A stretch of 64,000 nt of DNA from Corynebacterium endometrii (GTDB lineage: Bacteria; Actinomycetota; Actinomycetes; Mycobacteriales; Mycobacteriaceae), in NCBI RefSeq assembly GCF_004795735.1, contig NZ_CP039247.1, positions 62,001 to 126,000 of the forward strand, read 5' to 3'. This document shows, piece after piece, positions 16,768 to 25,098 of this stretch (the stretch's first letter is position 1; each line of letters begins with the position of its first letter). The translations under genes and the position numbers were made by a program. The notes beneath the pieces are model-generated. The model was not told the origin of the DNA. It saw nothing but the letters and a program-made list of their open reading frames with translations, and did no database searches.

Positions 16768-18255
16768 ATGTCGCAGCAGGAACTAAATAAGAGTTTGGGT
16801 TACTTCCCGTTGATTGCGCTCGGCGTCTCGGGCGTCGTGGGCTCCGGTTGGATTTACACCAACGGTAGTTTCTTTGCCGATTACGGTGCGGGCGGCATGA
16901 TCTTCGGCCTGGCTCTGGGGTCCATTTTGGCGGCTTTCGTGGCTCTGGCTTACGCCCAGCTGACGTCGTTGTTCCCGCGTGCTGGCGGTGAGGTAGTCTT
17001 TGGCTACACGTTGATGGGCAGGCGCTGGGGATTCTGGGCGGGCTGGCTAATAATTGGCGCCTATGTGTCTTCCCTTGCCTTCTACTTCACCGCATTCGGA
17101 AACTTAATGGACCGCGTTTTGCCGTTCATGCATCTAATTCCACTCTACGAAATCGCCGGTGAGCCGGTCACGCTTCCCGTACTGATTTCCGGTGTGATTT
17201 TGACGCTGCTTTTCCTAGGGTTGAACTACTTTGGCGTGTCCTTGGGCGGACAATTGCAAGTCCTTTTATTCGCGGCATTGCTGTTTATCGGCTTTTGCCT
17301 TGTAGTCGTCGGCTTCACTCAGGGTAGCGTTGATAACTTCTGGCCGGCCTTCACAGATGACCAGAATCCCGTCACTAATATAATCCGTTTCATCGTGCCG
17401 GGAATGACTTACATGGCAGGCTTCGGTTTAGTGGCCACCCTGGCAGAAGATGCCAACCTACCGCCCAAGAAGATAGGAAACCTAGTGGTTCTCACCGTCC
17501 TGTTGGCCGGCTCCTTTTACTGCATTGTTCTGATGTCATCTGCATGGATTCTGCCGTGGGAGGAAGTTGCTGGCATGGATCAAGGTACTATCTCGGCGTT
17601 TACCGAGGCTGGCTTCCCATTGTTGGGTTGGGGCGCATTCGCCATTGCTATTCTTGGTTTGCTGACCTCCTTTCTCGGACTGTACATGGCTACTTCTCGC
17701 GTTATCGTGGCAATGGCACGAGTGGAACTGCTGCCTCGCTCTTTAGCCAAGCTGGATCCCAAGCGTGGTACCCCGAAGAACGCGCTGCTCTGCGTGTCCG
17801 CGATAACTGTGGCGCTCGGATGGCTAGGGCCGGGTGCGATAGGGTGGTTTTTAGATACCGGCGGTATTTACCTCGGTTTGGTATGGGTCATTGTGGTTCT
17901 CGCTCAGGCTCGATTGTTTAAGGTTTTCCCTCACTTGGCGAAGAAAACGCGTGCGGGTTCCCGCTTGTTGCCAACCATTGGTGCGGTGGGCGCGGTCCTG
18001 GTCATCCTCTTTGCTCTCTTTCCGGGCTCGCCGAAGTCCCTAATTTGGCCAGCGGAGTACGTGATTTTAGTTTTGTGGTTTGCGCTTGGCATCTTTTTCT
18101 ACGCCGTCTCTTCAAAGAGAGCCACTATTACCGAGGATCAGGCCTTATATGACCTGCTAGGCGAGTACAAGGACACACTGGAAGAAGTAAAAGTTAATCC
18201 TGCTGCGACGGATACCAACTTCTCCACGGGCGACATTAAACCGGACGTATCATGA
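16768..18255 (+). CDS. APC-superfamily amino acid permease
   Basis: Membrane permease of 495 residues with about 12 helices and a soluble acidic C-terminal tail of about 40 residues. The N-terminus GYFPLIALGVSGVVGSGWIYTNG is the first helix of the amino acid/polyamine/organocation superfamily. GGGAG lies 6 bases before the ATG. Its last bases overlap the start of a D-Ala-D-Ala dipeptidase gene (ATGA), so the two are translated together. This suggests uptake of the dipeptide or export/import of the D-alanine produced, though the substrate is not readable from sequence. GC content and codon use are lower than in the flanking 1-12 kb and 24-33 kb genes, consistent with acquisition. Confidence 0.75.
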   Translation: MSQQELNKSLGYFPLIALGVSGVVGSGWIYTNGSFFADYGAGGMIFGLALGSILAAFVALAYAQLTSLFPRAGGEVVFGYTLMGRRWGFWAGWLIIGAYVSSLAFYFTAFGNLMDRVLPFMHLIPLYEIAGEPVTLPVLISGVILTLLFLGLNYFGVSLGGQLQVLLFAALLFIGFCLVVVGFTQGSVDNFWPAFTDDQNPVTNIIRFIVPGMTYMAGFGLVATLAEDANLPPKKIGNLVVLTVLLAGSFYCIVLMSSAWILPWEEVAGMDQGTISAFTEAGFPLLGWGAFAIAILGLLTSFLGLYMATSRVIVAMARVELLPRSLAKLDPKRGTPKNALLCVSAITVALGWLGPGAIGWFLDTGGIYLGLVWVIVVLAQARLFKVFPHLAKKTRAGSRLLPTIGAVGAVLVILFALFPGSPKSLIWPAEYVILVLWFALGIFFYAVSSKRATITEDQALYDLLGEYKDTLEEVKVNPAATDTNFSTGDIKPDVS

Positions 18256-18971
18256 GGGTCCCTAGTCCGTGGCTGCAGCCCCTCGATTATGATGCGGTCC
18301 GCCCGCTTGTGCCTACAGATCTGCCTGCGCTGCCTAAACCGCCGGATGACGGGTTGTTGGCGCGCAAGCCTGTTGCAGAATGTGGGGATTCATTACTATG
18401 CCTTCCCGACGACTTGCAGCGTCGCCACGCATATCTAGAGTTGCGGTCACCGCGCATGCCAAAACAGATGTATTCGCGCGGGCAGGTAATTGAGCGCCTA
18501 CGTGCTGCGGAAGAGACATTACCGGAGCCCTTTCACTTGCTAATCCTCGATACGTGGCGCACGGTGGATGCGCAGCGTGAGCTAACCCGGATTTATTCGA
18601 ATTATACTTCAGATCTCTGTGCAAGTTACGTGGCAGACGCGGATAATCCTCAGGTTCCCGCACCTCACACTACGGGAGCAGCGGTGGATCTGACGCTTTC
18701 CATCGATGGCAAGGGTCTGCCCATGGGTGCTGATTTCGATGAGTTTGGCCCAGCGGCCCATTTCCTTCAATTAGAAGATTTAGCTGCAGACGCGGATCCG
18801 TCCCTAGTCCTTGCTCGCGACCTGCGCCGTTTATTAGCGCACACTATGCTGGCGCAAGGGTTTGCTCCTATATTTAGCGAATGGTGGCACTTTTCTTACG
18901 GCGATCAACGCTGGGCTGTTTTCTACGATGAGCCCCATGCTAGATACGACATTGTTAATGTCGACAATTAA
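18252..18971 (+). CDS. D-alanyl-D-alanine dipeptidase (VanX/DdpX family)
   Basis: Enzyme of 239 residues that hydrolyses D-Ala-D-Ala. The M15 zinc site is visible: H139 and D146 in HTTGAAVDLTL and the catalytic Glu and third ligand in EWWHF (E210, H213). There is no signal peptide, so it acts in the cytoplasm, like DdpX and VanX. It overlaps the permease gene by 4 bases. With MurQ and a MurNAc PTS downstream it most likely serves peptidoglycan-fragment use. No vanA/vanH genes are present, so vancomycin resistance is not implied. An unknown third gene follows but is broken by an IS3-family element. Confidence 0.85.
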   Translation: MRVPSPWLQPLDYDAVRPLVPTDLPALPKPPDDGLLARKPVAECGDSLLCLPDDLQRRHAYLELRSPRMPKQMYSRGQVIERLRAAEETLPEPFHLLILDTWRTVDAQRELTRIYSNYTSDLCASYVADADNPQVPAPHTTGAAVDLTLSIDGKGLPMGADFDEFGPAAHFLQLEDLAADADPSLVLARDLRRLLAHTMLAQGFAPIFSEWWHFSYGDQRWAVFYDEPHARYDIVNVDN

Positions 18972-19070
18972 TTCTGCAACCTTGAATTTCGGTGGAGGTC
19001 GTTTAGTTGCCAACCGAAAATTGAAGCGTCCTGGGTTTAGTTCCTACCTCAGCTAAGGAAGGATTGAACT

Positions 19071-19391
19071 ATGCCTAGAAAGTATTCCGTCGAGTTCAAG
19101 GAGAAGGCGGTCCATCAGATCATCGAAATGGTCCGCCTGGAGTCGTGCTCACGGCGACGCGCTTACGAGGAAGTCGGTGAGCTTCTTAGCGTGTCTCACC
19201 ATACGTTGCGCGCTTGGTACCGTGACAGCGCTTCAGTACGCGATAATTCTGATGCTTCAGGCGGCGAAACAATGGAAGAAGAACTCAGGCGTCTGCGGCG
19301 GGAAAACCGCGAGTTTAAACGAGCCAACGGAATCCTCAAAACTGCCTCGGCTTTTTTCGCGGCGGAACTCGACCGACCCACGACCAAATGA
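19071..19391 (+). CDS. IS3-family transposase OrfA
   Basis: 106 residues: N-terminal helix-turn-helix (PRKYSVEFKEKAVHQIIEMV..) that binds the element's ends and a C-terminal leucine-rich coiled coil (EEELRRLRRENREFKRANGILK). The frame is intact. Its TGA overlaps the ATG of orfB (ATGA at 19387-19390). In intact relatives a -1 frameshift fuses OrfA to OrfB. Here OrfB is broken, so no active transposase is expected. Confidence 0.9.
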   Translation: MPRKYSVEFKEKAVHQIIEMVRLESCSRRRAYEEVGELLSVSHHTLRAWYRDSASVRDNSDASGGETMEEELRRLRRENREFKRANGILKTASAFFAAELDRPTTK

Positions 19392-20283
19392 TCTCCTACA
19401 TCGACGCGTACAAGGATCAGTTTGGGGCCCGTGGCCATCTGCCGAGTCCTTAAACAAGCAGATCGTGGATTCATTACTTCACGCGGCTACCGCAAAGCCA
19501 CCACACGTGTTCCCAGCGCAAGGGCTTTAAGCGATAGCCTGCTCATCCCAGAGATACAGCGTGTGCATGCGCAGAATTTCTCGGTCTACGGCATCCGCAC
19601 AATGTGGCACGCGATGAACCATGAAGGCTTTCATATCGGCCGCGACAAGACCGCACGTCTGATGAAACTCGCTGGCGTTTCTGGCCGCAGACGTGGGCGA
19701 ACACCACTAACAACGATCAGCCCGAAGACACCGGATCATCGCCGGGGACCTTGTGCGCCGAAACTTCCGTGCGCAGGCACCAGGCAGGCTTTGGGTTGCC
19801 GACATTACCTACGTTCGCACCCTGTCAGGATTCGCCTATACCGCGTTTGTCGTGGATGTATTTAGCCGAAAAATTGTTGGTGTCGCTACACGCTCGACGA
19901 TGCGCACCGACGCGCTGTCGATGGAGGCTTTGGAGCATGCGTTAACGACTGCAGGACGAATCCATGGAAACCAGCTAATTCACCACAGCGATCGGGACAG
20001 CCAGTATGTGTCACTGAAGTATTCCACTGCGCTAGCTGAGTCAAAAATCCGCCCGAGTGTGGGAACAGTCGGCGATTGTTACGACAATGCACTAGCCGAA
20101 ACAGTCAACGGTCTCTACAAGGCGGAACTGATTCATGCCCAGGGCCCGTGGACGTCGGTCGGAGAAGTTGAATTGGCGACCTTGCGGTGGGTGCATTGGT
20201 GGAACACTAAGCGAATTCATCAAGCATTGGACTACGCCACCCCACAGGAAATAGAAACCGAGCCCATCAACACAGGGCCGTAA
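19387..20283 (+). pseudogene. IS3-family transposase OrfB, two frameshifts
   Basis: Integrase-like transposase (rve domain) broken twice. The first segment, MISYIDAYKDQFG, leaves frame near 19425-19432. The second (ICRVLKQADRGFITSRGYRKA..TISPKTPDHR) leaves frame near 19740, where an extra G makes CGCCGGGG. The third (RRNFRAQAPGRLWVADITYVRT to the end) carries all three catalytic residues: Asp in VADITY, Asp in HHSDRDSQY, Glu in ALAETVNG. Each break looks like a one-base insertion. Programmed frameshifting would not need two events at these places. The element could move only if an intact copy supplied transposase. Confidence 0.8.
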
Positions 20284-20476
20284 AAGAAGCGGAACTAAAC
20301 CCAGGACGCTTCAGCTATTGTTTCAGATGGCAGTACAAAGGAAACCGTGCGTATTGCGGGATACGAAGATGGTCAGGGGATTCAGATTGGTGACAGTGTG
20401 AATAGACTTCCGGAGCCGGACGAGTTTGGCGCGGAATATTCTTTTTAGAGAGAAGTCACTTCAGCTCTCAAGGTGC

Positions 20477-21361
20477 CTAGAGCTTGTGTGGATCCGTCGC
20501 CGCGCGGGTCTTTTCAAGTGCCTCGCTCAGGTCGGTAAACATCAGCTGGGCTACTCTGGCAAAGATGATGTCCGCAATGACGAACTGAGCCATGCGGCTT
20601 GCAAGGGCTGCGGCTCGTAACTCCACTTCGTGGGCGTGGATTTTGAGGGTGATGTCGGCAGAGGCGGCAGCGGGGGAGTCGCCACTGCCGGTTATGGCCA
20701 CGGAGACTGCACCGTTAGTTTTGGCCAAGCGTAAGCCCTCGATGACTTCCTGTGTGTGACCACTAAACGATAGGCCAATCACAGCGGTTTTTGGATATGC
20801 CATTGCTGCATTGACTAGCTGCATGTGGGTGTCCGGATTGTAAATGCAGTCCACGCCAATGCGCTGCAATTTCTGTACTAAATCGTTGGCCACAAGCCCA
20901 CTAGCACCCACGCCCATGAGCACGAGTCGGCGATGCTTGGCTATCGCTTGGGCAACAGTATCCAAGGCTTCAAGGTCAAGACTCCGGGCGGTTTGCTCAA
21001 TAGAGCGGGCTTCATGGAAGGCAATTTTTCCAGCCAGGTCAGCTAGTGTGTCTTCCTCCGTAATGCCACCTGTGGCTATGCCTGATGTTAGTCCAGTGGC
21101 GCGCATATCCGCTTCGCGCACTGAGGTTGCCTTAATGAGTCCGCGCTTGAAACTCGCAAAGTTTGAAAAGCCCAAGGACTTGGACAGTCGGGTAATCGTT
21201 GCAGTTGACGATTGGGCTTTTTGGGCCAATTCAACTGAAGTTGCATGGGCTGCCCATAGCGGATCGCTGATAACCGCTTTCGCAACACGCGCCTCAGATT
21301 TAGGCATGGAGCTTAGCTGTTCGTGGAGGCGCGATAGAAGATCTGAATTGTTCGGGCTCAC
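20477..21361 (-). CDS. MurR/RpiR-family transcriptional regulator
   Basis: Regulator of 294 residues: RpiR helix-turn-helix at about residues 1-80 (SVELAQKAQSSTATITRLSKSLGFSNFASFK) and a SIS sugar-phosphate domain at about residues 125-260 (VLMGVGASGLVANDLVQKLQRIG; GLSFSGHTQEVI). It is transcribed away from murQ across a 118-base gap, the classical layout for MurR, which responds to MurNAc-6-phosphate. GTG start at 21361. CATAAT at 21369-21374 is 7 bases upstream of it, so the mRNA is probably leaderless, consistent with the lack of a ribosome site. Likely represses the divergent murQ-EIIBC genes and perhaps itself. Confidence 0.8.
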   Translation of the reverse strand: MSPNNSDLLSRLHEQLSSMPKSEARVAKAVISDPLWAAHATSVELAQKAQSSTATITRLSKSLGFSNFASFKRGLIKATSVREADMRATGLTSGIATGGITEEDTLADLAGKIAFHEARSIEQTARSLDLEALDTVAQAIAKHRRLVLMGVGASGLVANDLVQKLQRIGVDCIYNPDTHMQLVNAAMAYPKTAVIGLSFSGHTQEVIEGLRLAKTNGAVSVAITGSGDSPAAASADITLKIHAHEVELRAAALASRMAQFVIADIIFARVAQLMFTDLSEALEKTRAATDPHKL

Positions 21362-21479
21362 GGTGATGATTATGCCAAAAGCGGAGTGCTTCTGAAACTG
21401 AAATCTGAAAATCCCTTACGGAACTATATAGGGTTTGGTAATTTCTTTCATGAGGGCTATCTAGTTGATAGGAGTTTCC

Positions 21480-22391
21480 ATGAACGGCCAAACCATCACC
21501 GTAGGAACAACTGAGCAGAGAAATCCAGCATCACGCAATCTCGATGAACTTGATGCGCTTGGCATCGTCACCCTTATGAACAGGGCGGACCATGAAGTGC
21601 CGGAAGCAATTGAAAAAGTCCTTCCCGTTATCGCGCAAGCGGTGGACGTTATTGTGGGCAAGCTAGAACAGGGGGGCCGGCTGATTTATATGGGAGCGGG
21701 AACCTCGGGCAGATTAGGCGTGCTGGACGCCGCCGAATGCCCACCGACATTTCGCACGGACCCATCCATGGTTGTAGGCCTGCTAGCTGGCGGCCACGGA
21801 GCGATGTTCAAAGCCGTAGAGGGCGCCGAGGATTCCGCGGAACTAGGTGAAAAAGACTTAGCTGAAATAGAACTCAGCGAAAAAGACGTGGTGGTGGGAA
21901 TCGCCGCGTCCGGCCGTACGCCGTACGTAATTGGTGGATTGAAATACGCTAAGCGGGTTCGGGCTGCAACCATCGCCGTCGCCTGCAATGAAGGCTCAAA
22001 GATTGGCGCTGAGGCGGATCTCGCCATCGAAGTGGTAGCGGGACCAGAAGTGCTTACTGGTTCCAGCCGTCTGAAGGCTGGAACTAGTCAAAAGCTGGTC
22101 CTCAACATGCTGTCTACTGCCACGATGGTGCGCCTAGGCAAGGTGTACCAGAACCTCATGGTGGATGTTGCGCCCACGAACTCCAAACTCATTGACCGTG
22201 CAGCACGCATAGTCATGGAGGCAACCGGTGTGGAACGCCAACCGGCTGAAAAAGCACTGGAAGCATCTGATTACCACGCGAAAACCGCCATAGTCATGAT
22301 TCTTGGCGATATGGACGCGGACAGTGCCCGTAAACGACTAGAAGAAACCGGCGGCTTTGTCCGTACGGCCATCGAACCCACGGATAAGTAA
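21480..22391 (+). CDS. murQ: N-acetylmuramic acid 6-phosphate etherase
   Basis: Cytoplasmic enzyme of 303 residues that cleaves the lactyl ether of MurNAc-6-phosphate to GlcNAc-6-phosphate and D-lactate. The SIS domain motif [20 protein letters not shown] is diagnostic for MurQ. The ATG at 21480 was chosen because AGGAG lies 6 bases upstream. An earlier start at 21465 lacks this. It is followed after 18 bases by the PTS EIIBC gene, so the imported product passes directly to MurQ. The open region upstream holds AT-rich sequence and three CTGAAA-like units (near 21391-21410) that may belong to the regulator's operator. Confidence 0.95.
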   Translation: MNGQTITVGTTEQRNPASRNLDELDALGIVTLMNRADHEVPEAIEKVLPVIAQAVDVIVGKLEQGGRLIYMGAGTSGRLGVLDAAECPPTFRTDPSMVVGLLAGGHGAMFKAVEGAEDSAELGEKDLAEIELSEKDVVVGIAASGRTPYVIGGLKYAKRVRAATIAVACNEGSKIGAEADLAIEVVAGPEVLTGSSRLKAGTSQKLVLNMLSTATMVRLGKVYQNLMVDVAPTNSKLIDRAARIVMEATGVERQPAEKALEASDYHAKTAIVMILGDMDADSARKRLEETGGFVRTAIEPTDK

Positions 22392-22409
22392 CGAAGGTAA
22401 GGAACCGTC

Positions 22410-23924
22410 ATGAACTACGCAGAACTAGGGCAAGAGATTCAGTCCCTAGTGGGTGGATCCAATAATGTGGATTCATTCACTAACTGTATGACCCGCCTGC
22501 GTCTCAATCTGAAAGATCCGTCGCTAGCGGATGCCGAAGCCATCAAACAGCTTGATGGTGTCATGGGTGTTGTCGAAGGTGAACAGCTCCAAGTCGTTGT
22601 GGGCGTGGGGCACGCAGAGCGCCTGCGCCAGGAATACGAAAAGATTCATGGCAATGATGGTGGGGGTGCTGCTGGCGGGGCTGGTGCTGCTGTTGAGTCG
22701 CGGGATATTGCTGCGGATACTCGCAAGAACGTCAAATCGAAGCAGACGACCAAGATCCAGCGCATGTTCCAGCACGTCGGCAACATCTTTGTGCCGGTCA
22801 TTCCGGGCTTTATCTCTTGCGGCATCATCCTGGCGATCGCCAACCTGCTGAAGATGGTGAATCCTGACATTGCCACGCACCCATGGTTCGGCGTGCTGGC
22901 CGGCATTGGTGGCATCTTCATTGGTGCGCTGCACTTTATCGTCGGCCACAACACTGCCAAGGAATTCGGCGGCACCCCAGTGCTGGGCTTTATCGCCGGT
23001 GGCCTGCCATACATGACCGCGCTGGCCGGAATCCCTGCCGCTGACGGCGTCGACGCGCAGCCGGTGTCCATTCCAATCTTCGGCGACCTGGCGCCCGGCC
23101 TGGGCGGCATCATCGGTGTGCTCATTACCGCATGGTTCTTCACCGTCATCGAAAAGCGCGTCCGCAAGGTCACGCCAGCAGCGCTGGACCTGTTCATTGT
23201 TCCAGTCGTGACCCTAGCGATTGGCGCAGCATTCTGCCTGTTTATCATCATGCCGATTTCGTCCCTGCTGATGAAGGGCCTGACCTGGCTGCTGGTCGAC
23301 TTCGCCCTGCAGACCGGCGGCGTCATCGGAGGCTTCATCATGGCGACATTCTTCCTCCCAATGGTGATGCTGGGCATCCACCAGGGCCTGACCCCAATTC
23401 ACGCGCAGCTGATTTCCGACCACGGTTTTACCGAACTGCTGCCAATCCTGGCCATGGGCGGCGCCGCCCAGGTCGGCATGGCAATCGCCGTGTTCCTGCG
23501 CACCGATAATCCAAAGCTGAAGACCGCGATTAAGTCCGCATTCCCAATCGGCGTGCTGGGTATTGGTGAGCCTTTGATTTACGGTGTGTCCCTGCCAATG
23601 TTCCGCCCATTCATCACCGCATGTATCGGTGGTGGCTTTGGCGGCGCCTTCATCGCGTGGGGCATGCAGCAAGCTGGTCTATTCGGCGCGGGCACGTTCG
23701 GCCTGTCCGGCCTGCTGATGATTCCAGTGATTACCGCTGGCCAGTGGCTGTGGTACCTGGGCGGCTGGGCAATCGCCGTGGTCGCCGGTGCGCTCATCAC
23801 CTACTTCTTTGGCTACCGCAAGGAAGACGCCGACCGCGTCTACGGAACCCCGGAAGAGCAGGCAGCTGAGGCTACTGCCGCCGGTGACTCCGCCGCGGAA
23901 GCGTTGGCGAAGGGGAAGGCGTAG
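22410..23924 (+). CDS. murP: PTS EIIBC component, MurNAc-type
   Basis: Sugar-specific phosphotransferase permease of 504 residues. EIIB domain at residues 1-85 with the phosphorylated Cys in DSFTNCMTRLRLNL, a linker, then EIIC with about ten helices from residue 118 (QHVGNIFVPVIPGFISCGII; GVPLMFRP-like GVSLPMFRPFITA). Belongs to the glucose/sucrose/MurNAc superfamily. The MurNAc assignment rests on coupling to murQ and an RpiR regulator. There is no EIIA domain, so phosphate must come from a glucose-type EIIA encoded elsewhere. Codons such as CCA for Pro suggest high expression, unlike the low-GC genes just before. Confidence 0.8.
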   Translation: MNYAELGQEIQSLVGGSNNVDSFTNCMTRLRLNLKDPSLADAEAIKQLDGVMGVVEGEQLQVVVGVGHAERLRQEYEKIHGNDGGGAAGGAGAAVESRDIAADTRKNVKSKQTTKIQRMFQHVGNIFVPVIPGFISCGIILAIANLLKMVNPDIATHPWFGVLAGIGGIFIGALHFIVGHNTAKEFGGTPVLGFIAGGLPYMTALAGIPAADGVDAQPVSIPIFGDLAPGLGGIIGVLITAWFFTVIEKRVRKVTPAALDLFIVPVVTLAIGAAFCLFIIMPISSLLMKGLTWLLVDFALQTGGVIGGFIMATFFLPMVMLGIHQGLTPIHAQLISDHGFTELLPILAMGGAAQVGMAIAVFLRTDNPKLKTAIKSAFPIGVLGIGEPLIYGVSLPMFRPFITACIGGGFGGAFIAWGMQQAGLFGAGTFGLSGLLMIPVITAGQWLWYLGGWAIAVVAGALITYFFGYRKEDADRVYGTPEEQAAEATAAGDSAAEALAKGKA

Positions 23925-24160
23925 GTTCTTCTAGTGCGCTTTAGCGCTTTATTTGGTGGTTTGGGGTGAATCCCCGGTGTATCGACTTGATTCGAGTTGA
24001 TGCGCCGGGGATTTCCCGTGCGATGGTGGACTTAGTGGCCGAACAGTTCCTTATGCGTGTGCAGGCGGATGTCGGCTACGTGGAGGGGCGGCCGCGCCAG
24101 AAGGAGCGCTCATTAGAGCGGCCGATGGTCTTGGGCGTGGTGAGCAGGTAGAGGACTCGG

Positions 24161-24871
24161 ATGTGGAGTGCGCCGGTGTGGCGGAAGCATCCGGATGTGG
24201 ATGCGTGGGAATGCCAGGTGGCAGAAGTAGCGGCCGGCGGGGCGGCCGCGGAGAAAGTTGCGCTCGCCCGGGGCCTGGCGCCGTTCGTCAATGAAGGTCG
24301 CTACATCGAAATTGATCTGCCGGGGTTGACGTTGGCGAACCTGTACCTGCCCAAGGGCGGGCTGCCGGCGGAGCTGCAGATTCCCGGGCGCATGCGCGAC
24401 AAGCCGGACGGCGGGGCGAAGTATGAACGCAAACAGAAGTTCTTGGCGTCGTTTGCGCGGCAGTTGGCTCGGACGCGGAAGGCGGCGAAGTCAAAGGGCA
24501 ATGAGTTCCTGCTCATGGGCGACTTAAACGTCGCGCACCAGAACTTTGATGTGACGAACTGGCGGTCCAACGGGAAGACGGATGGCTTCCTGCCGGAAGA
24601 ACGGGAGTGGTTCGGGGAGCAGGTCAGTCCGCGCACGCTGGTGGACGTGGTCCGCCGGTTGCATGGCGATAAGCCGGGGCCGAACTCCTGGTGGTCGTGG
24701 GCGGGGCAAGCCTATAGCAAGGACGTCGGCTGGCGCATCGACTACCACCTGGCCTCGCCGGGGTTGGCGCGGGCGGCGCGCAGTTACCGCGTGGATTCTG
24801 AGTGGGACGTGGACGGCGTAGCCACGCGCATGAGCGATCATGCGGCGGTGGTTGTGGAGTATGCTGTGTAG
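24161..24871 (+). pseudogene. Exonuclease III-like protein, N-terminally decayed
   Basis: Encodes the C-terminal two thirds of an ExoIII-family exodeoxyribonuclease: GRYIEIDLPGLTLANLYLP, FLLMGDLNVAHQNFDVTNW (Asp/Asn of the active site), GWRIDYHLASP and MSDHAAVVVEY (catalytic Asp-His). The normal N-terminus, with the metal-binding Asn and Glu of the RIATWN and QE(T/V) motifs, is absent. In the 200 bases upstream only a degenerate trace is seen (AMVDLVAEQF and MRVQADVG in another frame, 24010-24080). Without these ligands nuclease activity is unlikely. A residual function for the fragment cannot be excluded. It follows the murein genes but is not obviously linked to them. Confidence 0.6.
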
Positions 24872-24994
24872 CCGGTGGGGAGGGGCGGTGGCTTGATGCG
24901 AGCCGGCGATAAATGACAAGTTTCGTTTCAAACGGTGCCTAGGCGTGCCGGAAAAGATTTAGCTAAAAGCCCGTTGTTCCGGTCGGCCGACTGT

Positions 24995-25015
24995 TATGTT
25001 GTGACATGCAACATA
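24995..25015. promoter_or_regulatory. Palindromic operator candidate upstream of tctCBA
   Basis: Perfect inverted repeat TATGTTG / CAACATA with a 7-base spacer, about 85 bases before tctC and overlapping a possible -35 TTGTGA. The size and symmetry suit a dimeric repressor of the GntR or LacI type. No regulator gene is adjacent. Confidence 0.45.
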
Positions 25016-25098
25016 TTTTCACCACATTAGTCGCTTGCTTCACATTTATCGACGTGTGAAGTTTCTCGCGGCCTATGGATGAGGCAGGAAGGCGGGAC

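Larger units (their letters stand above)
19022..20313 (+). mobile_element. Defective IS3-family element
   Basis: The 23-base terminal inverted repeats are identical: 19022-19044 (begins TGAAGCGTCCTGGG) and 20291-20313 (its exact complement). Length 1,292 bases. Contains orfA and a doubly frameshifted orfB. The flanking trinucleotides (AAT left, GCT right) do not match, so the usual 3-base target duplication is missing, which points to an adjacent deletion or recombination between copies. Confidence 0.85.
19007..20448 (+). pseudogene. Gene of unknown function disrupted by IS3-family element
   Basis: GGTGGAGG at 18991-18998 and a TTG at 19007 begin a frame (LPTEN) that runs into the element at 19022. 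From the other side (20314) an open frame reads AIVSDGSTKETVRIAGYEDG.. and ends ..EPDEFGAEYSF at the TAG at 20446-20448. Start and end therefore flank the element in compatible frame. Without a visible target duplication it is likely that the middle of the gene was deleted, leaving about 5 plus 44 codons. No family was recognised from the remnant. By position it was the third gene of the permease/dipeptidase operon. Confidence 0.5.

Noticed and set aside
18252-18971. Vancomycin resistance gene vanX
   Set aside because: The active site is of the VanX/DdpX type, but there is no D-lactate dehydrogenase or ligase gene, and the neighbours are murein catabolism genes.
19387-20283. Programmed frameshifting in orfB of the first IS3-family element
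   Set aside because: Two shifts at sites without slippery sequence, each fixed by removing one base, indicate mutation and not programmed recoding.
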